45,426 bases of DNA from a virus. Positions 22,209 through 30,183 of the stretch are shown here, piece by piece (within the stretch, counting starts at the first letter, position 1; each line of letters starts with the position of its first letter). The position numbers and the translations under genes were made by a program. The stretch spans positions 1-45,426 of the IMG/VR virus record IMGVR_UViG_3300048837_000843. One strand, 5' to 3'. The notes under the pieces are model-generated. The model was not told the DNA's origin and made no database searches. It saw only the letters and a program-made list of their open reading frames with translations.

Positions 22209-22928
22209 ATGAATAAGAAACTCAGAGTAAAACTGATTAACGCTTTAAAATTGGCGGGAATGAGTGAGGGTCTAGCTTCAATGTTTGAAAACAAAACAGA
22301 AGCAGAAATCAATGCCTTTATTAATGATTTGCCAGTAGTGGATGCAGACAGTGATGAAACCACTTTAACTGTAGACGAATTGGCTACAAGTCCACTATTA
22401 GTTCAGGCAGTTGAAAAATTAGGATTTGACAAGATCCTATCAATGTCAAAGGTGATGCAATCGGCACACGACAAAAAGGTCGATAGTGGAATCAAAACAT
22501 TCAAAAAGAGATTTTTACAGGATGATTACAATGAGGAAGGTGAAGAAAATAAACCGACCACTAAATTACCTGATGATACGCCAGAATACGTTAAGGCAAT
22601 GATGTCTAAATTGGATTCGGTGACGCAAGAATTAGATTCTATTAAAAATAAGAATCAGGTTAATTCTAAATTGGATGAAGCCAAGGGTAAAATGGAAAAA
22701 AGCAAGTTGCCTAAAAATCTTCAAACGAAGTGGATTAGTCGTATTGATCTTAAATCAGAAACTAGCGTGGATGATCAGATTGAAGCGCTTGAGACTGAAT
22801 ACGCAGAAGTTTACACGGACATCGCAGGAACGGATACCTATTCGTTTAGTGACAGGACGGACAAAAACCAAAGCAAAATGACCACAGCCGACGAAAAAGA
22901 ATTGGCTGAAATGGCAAAACAACTTTAA
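22209..22928 (+). CDS. Capsid scaffolding protein
   Basis: A 239-residue, highly charged, helical protein with a Glu/Asp-rich middle (DYNEEGEENKPTTKLPDD) and coiled coil around residues 118-160 (YVKAMMSKLDSVTQELDSI). No enzymatic motif. Its size, composition and place before the decoration and major capsid genes are those of phage scaffolds, which guide prohead assembly and then leave. Confidence 0.75.
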   Translation: MNKKLRVKLINALKLAGMSEGLASMFENKTEAEINAFINDLPVVDADSDETTLTVDELATSPLLVQAVEKLGFDKILSMSKVMQSAHDKKVDSGIKTFKKRFLQDDYNEEGEENKPTTKLPDDTPEYVKAMMSKLDSVTQELDSIKNKNQVNSKLDEAKGKMEKSKLPKNLQTKWISRIDLKSETSVDDQIEALETEYAEVYTDIAGTDTYSFSDRTDKNQSKMTTADEKELAEMAKQL

Positions 22929-22949
22929 TTAATTTTTAAAATTTAAGAC

Positions 22950-23312
22950 ATGGCAGAGATTATTGGTAGCGATAGCGTTGTTACAGGAGGTAAGAATGTA
23001 GTCGAAAAAATGTTAGCTGATGTACCTGGCGGTGCAGAGTTAGATTTGACAGGAGTAACTACAGAGTATGATTCTGATGGTTATATTCCAGAAGGAACAC
23101 CGATCATTGTTGTTTCAGGTAAGTACCGACCTTTGTTGGAAGCTAACTTGGAAGCTGACGATGATAAGGTAGTAGGTATTCTGTATCAAGAAGTTCCTAA
23201 AGCAAAACCTTATGCATCAATTTGTATAAGAGGGGTAGTGAACGAAGCTAAATTGCCTTTTGCAATCAATGCAACCGTAAAAGGAGCATTGCCCGGTATT
23301 TCCTTCATATAA
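22950..23312 (+). CDS. Head decoration protein
   Basis: A 120-residue beta-rich protein. IPEGTPIIVVSGKYRPL, then DKVVGILYQEVPKAKPYASICIRG and VVNEAKLPF, follow the lambda gpD-like/decoration pattern (a hydrophobic GTP turn, then a ligand-like G.V..A.LP end). These proteins stabilise the expanded capsid. Located between scaffold and major capsid. Confidence 0.72.
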   Translation: MAEIIGSDSVVTGGKNVVEKMLADVPGGAELDLTGVTTEYDSDGYIPEGTPIIVVSGKYRPLLEANLEADDDKVVGILYQEVPKAKPYASICIRGVVNEAKLPFAINATVKGALPGISFI

Positions 23313-23349
23313 GGATCAAAATAATTTATTAACATTTAATATTTAAGAA

Positions 23350-24426
23350 ATGGCAATTAAAAGATTTCAAGACGTAACCCAGAAAGCCTTAGAAGTGGTA
23401 TTAGCTGGATTACAAGAGCCAAGCTTCGCATATAGAAGTTTGTTCCCTGCCCAATTCACATCGAATTTATCTTGGGAGAGTTTGGAAGCTGATGGCGATT
23501 TGACCATTAGTGCTGATGTCATTGCACACGATTCTAGTGCAAGGCTAAAAAAACGACCTGATGCGACTATGCAGACTGGTGCAATCGAGAAAATATCTCT
23601 TTTGAATCAAGTTAGCGAGAAGCAGTTACACAACCTTTATGCTTTACAGAACAGCCCTAGAGGATTGGAAGCACAGATCTATAAGATCATATTTGGTGAT
23701 GTTGGAAGATCTTACAGGGGTGTGCATATGAGATTGGAAGAAATGGCAATGCAGGCTTTGTCTACAGGAGTTGTAGATATTACCAGTTCCAACAACATTG
23801 GAGTGTTGACCAAAGCGACCTTTGGTATTCCTTCTGGAAACAAGAAAGGTGCAGCCGTTATTTGGAGTACTGCAGCAACTGCAAAACCAATTGCAGATTT
23901 GAAAGAGCGTGTAAGATACGCTAAAGGCAAAGGGTACAAAGTACAGGCCATTTATATGGAAGAAACTACCTTTGACCTTATGAGAGCGACAACCGAAGTT
24001 AAAGAGCAGTATTCTGGCCTTTTAGGATTGTCTGTAGGTTACTTATCTCCTACCTTGGAACAGATCAATGTGATCTTGAACAGCAATGGTTTACCACCTA
24101 TTGTTATCATAGATTCAACTGTGACAATTGAAGGTAAAGATGGATCATTGACCACTTACAGCCCATGGAGTACAGGAAAAGTTGCTTTCCTATCTTCACC
24201 CACTGCCGGTAGCACTCAATTTACTTTGACTGCAGAGGAAAAAGTGGAAGGATATGCTGATCCTGCAGCAATGGCAGCAAACAGGGATATAGTACGGATC
24301 ACTCGTTGGAATGACAGAAACCCATTCAGGGTTTACACCAAAGGGGAGTCAGTAGCGTTCCCGACCCTAAACAATGTAAAAGGAATTTTCCTTTTGAACA
24401 CTCTAAACGCAACAACTTGGAGTTAA
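23350..24426 (+). CDS. Major capsid protein
   Basis: A 358-residue HK97-fold candidate following scaffold and decoration. It has a helical N-arm (MAIKRFQDVTQKALEVVLAG), a glycine-poor spine helix region near RGVHMRLEEMAMQALSTG (118-135), and P-domain-like strands ending EGYADPAAMAANRDIVRITRWNDRNP... (split) around 300-330. The pattern resembles phage capsid E-type proteins. No other gene of the module could serve as capsid. Confidence 0.88.
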   Translation: MAIKRFQDVTQKALEVVLAGLQEPSFAYRSLFPAQFTSNLSWESLEADGDLTISADVIAHDSSARLKKRPDATMQTGAIEKISLLNQVSEKQLHNLYALQNSPRGLEAQIYKIIFGDVGRSYRGVHMRLEEMAMQALSTGVVDITSSNNIGVLTKATFGIPSGNKKGAAVIWSTAATAKPIADLKERVRYAKGKGYKVQAIYMEETTFDLMRATTEVKEQYSGLLGLSVGYLSPTLEQINVILNSNGLPPIVIIDSTVTIEGKDGSLTTYSPWSTGKVAFLSSPTAGSTQFTLTAEEKVEGYADPAAMAANRDIVRITRWNDRNPFRVYTKGESVAFPTLNNVKGIFLLNTLNATTWS

Positions 24427-24438
24427 TACCTTAGTGCA

Positions 24439-24762
24439 ATGACTATCGAAGATGCTATAAAATCTAACCCAACATTTGTGAACGTTCCAGATCGAGTAAT
24501 CGAGTTGGCGTTCACAAGCAGGGGGGTTGAAATGACCGATGATTATACGGCTAGTGAATTGAAAAGTATGGAACTGATTTCAGCAGATCTTTATTTGGAA
24601 TTAGCCACCGTTCCCAATTATAGAGAAGGTGAGTTAACAGTACAGGCAAATAGAGATATATTGATGTTGAGGGCCAGAAACATTTACTTGAAGTATAACG
24701 ATGATAAGTACCAAGAATTAGGTTACACAAAACTAGATTTGAAGATCACTAAACTAGGATGA
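24439..24762 (+). CDS. Head-tail connector (adaptor) protein
   Basis: A 107-residue helical protein: MTIEDAIKSNPTF, SMELISADLYLELATVP and QANRDILMLRARNIYLKY. Size, helical content and place right after the capsid gene are those of gp6/gp15-like adaptors bound beneath the portal. Family assignment rests mostly on gene order. Confidence 0.68.
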   Translation: MTIEDAIKSNPTFVNVPDRVIELAFTSRGVEMTDDYTASELKSMELISADLYLELATVPNYREGELTVQANRDILMLRARNIYLKYNDDKYQELGYTKLDLKITKLG

Positions 24763-25055
24763 TAACACGATACCCACATATGGCCAAATTAATTGTACCA
24801 GAGTTGCTAACTGATACAGAAGATGGGATCGTAGGTGTAACTGAAAACGAATGTACCACCATTTCATTAACAGGACGTTTTGAGCATAAAAGCGGACTGG
24901 ACAGGGGGTATAACGCTAAGTTTTTCATGCCAAAATCTAAGGGTGTGTTAAAACTGTTTGGTATGGAGAATACCTTATTTCGCTATGAGGGTAGAAAATG
25001 GGATATAGTTAGAATTATACCAATGCAAACCCACACAGTGATATGGCTAAATTAA
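24759..25055 (+). CDS. Head closure / stopper-like protein
   Basis: A 98-residue beta-rich protein overlapping the adaptor by four bases. FRYEGRKWDIVRIIPMQTHTVIWL resembles the C-terminal strands of SPP1 gp16-like stoppers. The call depends on size, composition and order. Confidence 0.6.
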   Translation: MITRYPHMAKLIVPELLTDTEDGIVGVTENECTTISLTGRFEHKSGLDRGYNAKFFMPKSKGVLKLFGMENTLFRYEGRKWDIVRIIPMQTHTVIWLN

Positions 25056-25492
25056 ATGGACTGAAAGCACTCTTTACTACTAAGCAGATCGAAAACGTTC
25101 TGGATCAGAGAAGGAAGGAGTATGATGAAAGAGCAATAAATGTTCTAGCTTATCAGGGCGAACAGTTTATTAATAGAGCGCGAACTATAAGTACCTATAT
25201 TGACAGAACTGGAAATTTAAGAAGTAGCATTGGTTACTTAATTCTTAGGGATGGTCAAGTCGTTACCAGAAACTTTGCAGGGTCTAGTAAGGCGAATACC
25301 ATTGAAGGGAAGTCAGTTGGATTGGCATACGCCAACGAAATTGCCCAACTTTATCCAAAAGGATATGTTCTGATAGGGGTAGCAGGGATGCGCTATGCAG
25401 CGTATGTAGAAACAAAGGGGTATGATGTTATTACAGGCAGTGTACCAAGTGACAACGAGTTTAAAAATTTACTAAGTGCAATCCAGTTTTGA
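25043..25492 (+). CDS. HK97 gp10-like neck / tail completion protein
   Basis: A 149-residue protein with YIDRTGNLRSSIGYLI (about 52-67) and RYAAYVETKGYDVITGS (115-131), the TGNLR and YA.YVE..G signature of HK97 gp10-like tail-completion proteins. Overlaps both neighbours. Confidence 0.78.
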   Translation: MAKLNGLKALFTTKQIENVLDQRRKEYDERAINVLAYQGEQFINRARTISTYIDRTGNLRSSIGYLILRDGQVVTRNFAGSSKANTIEGKSVGLAYANEIAQLYPKGYVLIGVAGMRYAAYVETKGYDVITGSVPSDNEFKNLLSAIQF

Positions 25493-25877
25493 TATATTAT
25501 CGGGAGTTTTCAAGATCCTGAATCCGGTACTAAAAACCGAGATCAGTGGGAAAGTGATCATAGGCGATGAAGAAATGGGTGATCAGAATGAAAACGTTTG
25601 CATAAATCTTTTGAACAATCGGGTCCAATATCTACAAGAGGGGTTCTTAAATATTAACGTTCATATCATGGGCATTAATGAAGATGTAGCAAATTTGAAA
25701 AGGATGAAGGAATTAGTGGATCTTATCTTTCCACTGGTAAATGAAAAGGAGCATTATTTTGAAGATCACCAAATTACACTTCATTTAAACATTGAAGATG
25801 ATAAAGGGGTTTTCAAGAGCCAAGAGAGTAAGGGAAAGTTTTTTTACAATATCAAAATAAATTATTTAACATTATAA
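25476..25877 (+). CDS. Tail terminator-like protein
   Basis: A 133-residue alpha/beta protein between the gp10-like gene and the major tail protein. It has strand VCINLLNNRVQYLQEGFLNINVHI (split at QYL) and helix NLKRMKELVDLIFPLV, consistent with the tail terminator that caps the tail tube. Based on size, predicted fold and order. Confidence 0.65.
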   Translation: MQSSFDILSGVFKILNPVLKTEISGKVIIGDEEMGDQNENVCINLLNNRVQYLQEGFLNINVHIMGINEDVANLKRMKELVDLIFPLVNEKEHYFEDHQITLHLNIEDDKGVFKSQESKGKFFYNIKINYLTL

Positions 25878-25889
25878 AATTTAAAAATC

Positions 25890-26417
25890 ATGGCAAAGAA
25901 TGATAACGTTTTAGGTGTTGCGAAGATTGAGATCGGTGCCCCAGGTGATGGGATAATGGGTGCAAGTTTGACAGAATTTAACGTAGTTGAACTAAACTCT
26001 ACTAATTTCGATGGTTCGGAAGCCAATGAAGAAACGATAACCACAGAGCAGGAAGATGCCTATTTGACATTATCTGCAGCGGCAAACCCAAACATTTTAA
26101 CCTTTAGGTTATTTGAAGTTTTCGGGGATGCATTAGTATTACTGATGGGTGGTACGTACACTGATGGAACAAAAACATGGGATGCACCAGAAAGTATAGC
26201 AGATACTTATCTGTCTGTTAGATTGACCAGTAAGGCAATCAATGGATTCTACATGACAATTGAGTTCCCTTATGCTAAAATTTCTGCAAGGCATCAAGGT
26301 ACGATCACTAAAAACAACCTATTGGCAATTGATGTGACAGCTACGGCTAATACACCAGTTTCCGCAGGAGGTACAAAAGGGGCACCGTACACCATTAAAA
26401 AGGTAGCGGTAACATAG
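25890..26417 (+). CDS. Major tail (tube) protein
   Basis: A 175-residue, Gly/Ala/Thr-rich beta protein: GVAKIEIGAPGDG, EETITTEQEDAYLTL, TYLSVRLTSKAINGFYMTIEF and a Thr/Ala-rich end. Fits a tail tube subunit in size and position, and it is followed by a strong terminator as expected for a highly expressed gene. Confidence 0.82.
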   Translation: MAKNDNVLGVAKIEIGAPGDGIMGASLTEFNVVELNSTNFDGSEANEETITTEQEDAYLTLSAAANPNILTFRLFEVFGDALVLLMGGTYTDGTKTWDAPESIADTYLSVRLTSKAINGFYMTIEFPYAKISARHQGTITKNNLLAIDVTATANTPVSAGGTKGAPYTIKKVAVT

Positions 26418-26439
26418 TGTTTATTGATTAGTTGAATTG

Positions 26440-26467
26440 GCCTGTCTATTCGTAGATGGGCTTTTTT
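26440..26467 (+). terminator. Strong terminator with a TTCG tetraloop
   Basis: GCCTGTCTA pairs with TAGATGGGC over nine positions (two G-U) around TTCG, an extra-stable loop, followed by six Ts. It ends the head/tail-tube unit. Confidence 0.9.
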
Positions 26468-26484
26468 ATTCGATTTATCTTTTT

Positions 26485-26518
26485 TATATAAATATTTATA
26501 CATATATTTACTGTAATA
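26485..26518 (+). promoter_or_regulatory. Repeated phage promoter motif, copy 4
   Basis: ATATAAATATTTATAC then ATATATTTACTGTAATAA, followed by AACATTTAAACATCACA and the ATG at 26541. It lies 17 bases after the terminator, inside the late region. Confidence 0.7.
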
Positions 26519-26540
26519 AACATTTAAACATCACAATATC

Positions 26541-26705
26541 ATGAACTCCGACGAACTTATAAAGAAGTTACTTGACTTCAATGAAGATCTTACCTATGCC
26601 TATAATTTTGGGTCAGATCCTAATCAAATAGCTGAAATGAAAGCCAAGTTTGATGAAATGTTGCCCGAACTTGCATTACTTTGTGAGATCCATTCTGGAA
26701 TATAG
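26541..26705 (+). CDS. Small acidic protein, 54 aa
   Basis: Starts MNSDELIKKLLDFNEDLTYA; helical, with two acidic helices (AEMKAKFDEMLPELALL). First gene after promoter copy 4 with the standard leader, which is good evidence that it is real. No family recognised. Confidence 0.6.
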   Translation: MNSDELIKKLLDFNEDLTYAYNFGSDPNQIAEMKAKFDEMLPELALLCEIHSGI

Positions 26706-26756
26706 TCAAACAACCCACAGGAAGTCACCACGTATAACACCACAGCGAAACAACGT

Positions 26757-27026
26757 ATGAGAGACACAATACCAACCCCATTGCTAAATAAACGCATCAG
26801 AACGCTTAAAAACGATCTTTTAGAGTTGAAACAAGGAAAAGTGATAAAATATTATGAGTTCCTTGATCATGTAGCACCCAAGGAGTTCAAGACTCTTTAC
26901 TATGCGGATAGCGAATTTTTGAGAATGAGCCGATCAAGTATAAGGATCATGGTCAAACTCAATCTACAGCACAGATTTATACCGCATCATTTATTTGGAA
27001 TAGAAATCGATTTAGAAAAACAGTAG
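26757..27026 (+). CDS. Hypothetical basic protein, 89 aa
   Basis: Mostly helical and basic (NKRIRTLKNDLLELKQGKVIK). FLRMSRSSIRIMVKLNLQHRF could be an HTH-like recognition region: a small DNA-binding protein is possible but unproven. The 51 bases before it hold no clear motif. Confidence 0.6.
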   Translation: MRDTIPTPLLNKRIRTLKNDLLELKQGKVIKYYEFLDHVAPKEFKTLYYADSEFLRMSRSSIRIMVKLNLQHRFIPHHLFGIEIDLEKQ

Positions 27027-27029
27027 GTC

Positions 27030-27518
27030 ATGAGAGTTTTAAGTATGAACATGAGTGAGAATCAAATAATAAAAACCGTTGTAGTTAATTCAGCTAAAGG
27101 AATATTCAATACGCCAGAACCAAATGACTATTTTTGGAATTGCCGGTTTTGGATTGAAAAGTATGATGCTATGATTATTTTCACAAGGGATTCTGGGCAC
27201 CATACTTGTGGATGGTGGAAAAATCCAGATTATGAAAGGTGCTATCATTTGTCAATCAGTTTTGTAGATAAATTTGGAAATAGGAAACCCCACAAAATGA
27301 AGATAGCTCATAAATTGGTTGAAATGTTTTTTGGATTTAGTAAAAATTTAGTGTGGTGTGAACCTCCTTATTCTAATGTTGGAATAAAAAACGATGTCTG
27401 GCATTATAGATTATTTTGCGATCCAAATTGGAGACCAATAAAACCCAGAAAGGAAGTTTACTCTACAAATTTTACAGAAGTTGGATGGAAGTCATTTAGT
27501 GAAATTAACAAGATATGA
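27030..27518 (+). CDS. Hypothetical protein, 162 aa
   Basis: Rich in Trp, His and Cys (WNCRFWIEKYDAMIIF, SGHHTCGWWKNPDYERCYH). Met6 (27045) or Met8 (27051) could also be the start. Ends in an ATGA overlap. No family recognised. Confidence 0.6.
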   Translation: MRVLSMNMSENQIIKTVVVNSAKGIFNTPEPNDYFWNCRFWIEKYDAMIIFTRDSGHHTCGWWKNPDYERCYHLSISFVDKFGNRKPHKMKIAHKLVEMFFGFSKNLVWCEPPYSNVGIKNDVWHYRLFCDPNWRPIKPRKEVYSTNFTEVGWKSFSEINKI

Positions 27519-27664
27519 ACAATTATAAGATCACATATAGGAACCATTGCGGAATCAGTGAAATAGTAATACCTGCATTTGGTATATTGTCAGCCATTGA
27601 GACGTTTTCTTCAAACTTGAATGTTACTTCTATTCATATATTGAAGATTGAAAAGGTACAGTAG
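27515..27664 (+). CDS. Hypothetical protein, 49 aa
   Basis: Starts MNNYKITYRNHCG, ATGA-coupled to the gene before and ended six bases before the next. Strand-helix-strand pattern. No family recognised. Confidence 0.48.
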   Translation: MNNYKITYRNHCGISEIVIPAFGILSAIETFSSNLNVTSIHILKIEKVQ

Positions 27665-27669
27665 AAATA

Positions 27670-27927
27670 ATGAAAACACGAATTCCACTTTCAAGGCATC
27701 AGAAAATGGTTCTATCTATATTGATAAGACCTATTAACTTGTGTGGAATAACTGGAACTGAATTGCACGAAAAAATTCAACACGGGTCAGCCTGGGTTGT
27801 TACCGAATACCTATTGAGTAATCTTATTAAACTGGAATTGATTATGAAATGTGAAAACGAAAACGAATACCAGATAACCATAAAAGGAGTTGTAGAATTA
27901 ATTAAAATAGAACAAAATGCCAATTGA
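27670..27927 (+). CDS. Winged-helix-like protein, 85 aa
   Basis: SRHQKMVLSILIRPINLCGITGTELHEKI (split after LIR), AWVVTEYLLSNLIKLELIM and EYQITIKGVVEL give the helix-helix-helix-wing pattern of a small winged-helix DNA-binding protein. It could regulate the surrounding island. Overlaps the HNH gene by 11 bases. Confidence 0.5.
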   Translation: MKTRIPLSRHQKMVLSILIRPINLCGITGTELHEKIQHGSAWVVTEYLLSNLIKLELIMKCENENEYQITIKGVVELIKIEQNAN

Positions 27928-28288
27928 TTATAATAAGTACCCAGACAACTGGTTAACAGAAATAAGGCCAAGAATATTAAATAGAGCGTGTGATAAATGT
28001 GAGAATTGTGGATTAGAAAACCATTCAAATGTTTACTCTATAAAACTTAATGTAAAAGAAAATGGAAAATACAAAAAAAGAACAATATGGTTCAGGAGCA
28101 TTGAAGATGCAGAACGTGAAAAAATAGATGGAATTGTAAAGACTGTTAAAGTAATCCTTACAATTGCCCATTTAGATCATGATGAAGAAAATGAGAATAT
28201 AAGTGATGATCGACTAAAGGCACTTTGTCAATTGTGCCATTTAAGGTATGATGCATTTGAAAAATATCGAAGAAGTTTTCTTTTTTAG
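27917..28288 (+). CDS. HNH endonuclease-like protein
   Basis: A 123-residue protein with KCENCGLEN (C28, C31), LTIAHLDHDEEN (H85, H88) and LKALCQLCHLRYD (C104, C107, H108). This is a zinc-bound HNH core of the AHLDHD..N..LC..CH type that is frequent in phages. The insert between the first Cys pair and the His pair is about 50 residues and strand-rich. Confidence 0.75.
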   Translation: MPIDYNKYPDNWLTEIRPRILNRACDKCENCGLENHSNVYSIKLNVKENGKYKKRTIWFRSIEDAEREKIDGIVKTVKVILTIAHLDHDEENENISDDRLKALCQLCHLRYDAFEKYRRSFLF

Positions 28289-28309
28289 AATTAAATAGTT
28301 TTTCTTTTG

Positions 28310-28344
28310 GATATATAAATATTTATACTATCTTTATTGTATAA
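28310..28344 (+). promoter_or_regulatory. Repeated phage promoter motif, copy 5
   Basis: ATATAAATATTTATAC then TATCTTTATTGTATAA, followed by AACATTTAACATCACATC and the ATG at 28371. It contains the full palindrome ATAAATATTTAT. Confidence 0.72.
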
Positions 28345-28370
28345 TTAAACATTTAACATCACATCACATC

Positions 28371-28709
28371 ATGAAAACTACCTTTATTCATTCCGAAAAC
28401 TTTGTGAACGCACTAGTTCAAATTAAAAGATCAGAGATCCAGTACAACCTTTGGGAAATGTATCGTGACGGATCAATAATGTATGATCATTTCAAAACCC
28501 AATTCCTAGCACTTAGTAACAGGTCAGATTTTGAACTTGAATTTCTTAATCAATGGTTAGATAAAAACGAATTGAATTTCTCTACAGGATCTAACAGCAT
28601 GAAAGATGCAATACTTGATTTTGAGATTGATTCCGTCGATGGAATTTATGGCGAAGAAATTGCCATTCTGGAAAAGGCTTTATATGACCTTTTAGCCAAG
28701 TACAAATAA
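28371..28709 (+). CDS. Hypothetical protein, 112 aa
   Basis: A helical acidic protein, first after promoter copy 5. The C-terminal segment YGEEIAILEKALYDLLAKY is a probable amphipathic helix. No family recognised. Confidence 0.62.
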   Translation: MKTTFIHSENFVNALVQIKRSEIQYNLWEMYRDGSIMYDHFKTQFLALSNRSDFELEFLNQWLDKNELNFSTGSNSMKDAILDFEIDSVDGIYGEEIAILEKALYDLLAKYK

Positions 28710-28736
28710 TATCATTACATACTAAATATATTAAAC

Positions 28737-29075
28737 ATGGAAAACGATAGTAAATTGGATTATGAGGAAATCGTAATTAAAGAGTTGATAAAAAGCCTTG
28801 GAGGGAATAGATTTTTTGCAATGACAGGAACACAACCAAAATTCAGATCAACTAAAGATAATGGAGACGTTGAAACCATATTCAAGCTAAAGAGGAACCT
28901 AAGTAAATGTAACTATATGAAAATCATATACAGAAGGTGTTCAGATCTTTATGACATGGAATTTATTAAGGTTAACGGAACCGAAATACATATTCTTAAA
29001 GAGTACAAAGGGGTATATTGTGATATGCTCACAAATATATTTTCTAAAACAACTGAAATGTACACACAATTATAA
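28737..29075 (+). CDS. Hypothetical protein of a phage/plasmid-type family, 112 aa
   Basis: The pattern LGGNRFFAMTGTQPKF, FKLKRNLSKCNYMKIIYRRC, LYDMEFI and KEYKGVYCDMLTNIFSKTTEM recurs in small proteins I recall from phages and plasmids (LGGNKFIAMTGA...KANYVKI..L.LYDVEF), none with a proven role. Lies between promoter copy 5 and the RadC-like gene. Confidence 0.68.
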   Translation: MENDSKLDYEEIVIKELIKSLGGNRFFAMTGTQPKFRSTKDNGDVETIFKLKRNLSKCNYMKIIYRRCSDLYDMEFIKVNGTEIHILKEYKGVYCDMLTNIFSKTTEMYTQL

Positions 29076-29108
29076 AATTAGTTTAAACATTTATAAAAAC
29101 ATCACACA

Positions 29109-29579
29109 ATGAAAAATTACACTAAATCAGGCAAATCCATTAAAGTATCAGAGGTACAACTTAAATACATTCAGAAAGTGCCAAAATCAGAAAGGTTTAA
29201 AATTACATCTTCCAGATCGGCTAACGACCTAGTAAGAACGGTAATCGATGATGATCAAATTGATCTTAACGAAAAAGTTCATCTTATATGCATGAATAAT
29301 TCCAATGATGTAATTGCGGTTTCAGAATTATCAGTTGGATCTTCAAATGGTTGTCTGGTAGACATTAAAAATGTATTGGTTACAGCACTTAAAGTTAGAG
29401 CATGTGGATTGATATTATTACATAACCATCCGTCAGGAACATTAAGGCCGAGCAACGCAGATCGGGATTTGACCAAAAGAGTAAAAGAAGCAGCAAAAAT
29501 GATTGACATAAGTTTACTTGATCATTTGATTTATACACGTGAATCTTATGTCAGCTTTGCAGATGAAAGTTGGTTGTGA
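29109..29579 (+). CDS. RadC-like JAMM/MPN+ domain protein
   Basis: A 156-residue protein consisting of the RadC metal domain: CMNNSNDVIAVSELSVGSS, KVRACGLILLHNHPSGTLRPSNADRDLTKR (H105, H107, S115, D118, split here by its turns) and DHLIYTRESYVSFAD. The JAMM zinc residues HxHx7SxxD are complete. The usual N-terminal HhH part of chromosomal RadC is missing. RadC-like proteins ride on plasmids and phages; they are thought to act on DNA or as peptidases, without proof. Own leader (ATTTATAAAAACATCACA), then a terminator. Confidence 0.87.
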   Translation: MKNYTKSGKSIKVSEVQLKYIQKVPKSERFKITSSRSANDLVRTVIDDDQIDLNEKVHLICMNNSNDVIAVSELSVGSSNGCLVDIKNVLVTALKVRACGLILLHNHPSGTLRPSNADRDLTKRVKEAAKMIDISLLDHLIYTRESYVSFADESWL

Positions 29580-29600
29580 TTGTGTTTTTTAAATTGGGAA

Positions 29601-29630
29601 AGGGAAGGTTTGATGGCCTTCCTTTTTTTT
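29601..29630 (+). terminator. Rho-independent terminator after the RadC-like gene
   Basis: AGGGAAGG pairs with CCTTCCTT (one G-U) around an eight-base loop, followed by a T tract. It closes the 26.5-29.6 kb island. Confidence 0.87.
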
Positions 29631-29682
29631 GTTAGGTAGATATTATATAATTTAGTCGAAAATTGTTCATAAAGCACTATCA

Positions 29683-30183
29683 ATGAATACCGAACCCATT
29701 ACCCCAGAAGTAGAGATAAAAAGCAAGAAACAGGTTTTAAATGCTTTGATCAGTAGACCTAGTAAGTATCACGTAAAAGTGGTAAACAATACTGAATTGC
29801 CAGAAGCCCTAAAAGACAAAGAAGAAATTACGTTTGAGGTAAAACCACCTGTATTGTCTACACTGGAAAGAATAGGTGTTATAGCCCTGGGCATACCTGA
29901 TGAAGTGTTCAGTGAAGATTCCAAAAATGTAAAATATCTTAGGTATCTGAAAGAAATGTGCGAAATGATTGCTATTTTTTCCCATGGTTATTCAAAAAAA
30001 GAAATGCCCTTATGGTATGTGCCTTTTTTACTTGATAATTTGACTACAGAAGAAATGGCAATTATACTTCATGAGTCAATGGCAAAATGTAAGACTGATT
30101 TTTTTTTACCCTGTACCCAAATTGTAAAGCTACTAAACCCGATGATGATGATGAAAATAGAGAAGGAGACGAAAACGAGTTAG
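29683..30183 (+). CDS. Tail assembly chaperone, short product (gpG-like)
   Basis: A 166-residue protein upstream of the tape measure gene. A mostly helical domain (LSTLERIGVIALGIPDEVF, LRYLKEMCEMIAIFSHGY, TTEEMAIILHESMAK) fits the gpG-like chaperone that coats the tape measure during tail assembly. A T9 run at 30099-30107 in the frame GAT TTT TTT TTA provides a -1 slippery site; without slipping, translation ends at 30183. TTAGTCGAAA upstream (29652) is shared with 22174. Confidence 0.78.
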   Translation: MNTEPITPEVEIKSKKQVLNALISRPSKYHVKVVNNTELPEALKDKEEITFEVKPPVLSTLERIGVIALGIPDEVFSEDSKNVKYLRYLKEMCEMIAIFSHGYSKKEMPLWYVPFLLDNLTTEEMAIILHESMAKCKTDFFLPCTQIVKLLNPMMMMKIEKETKTS

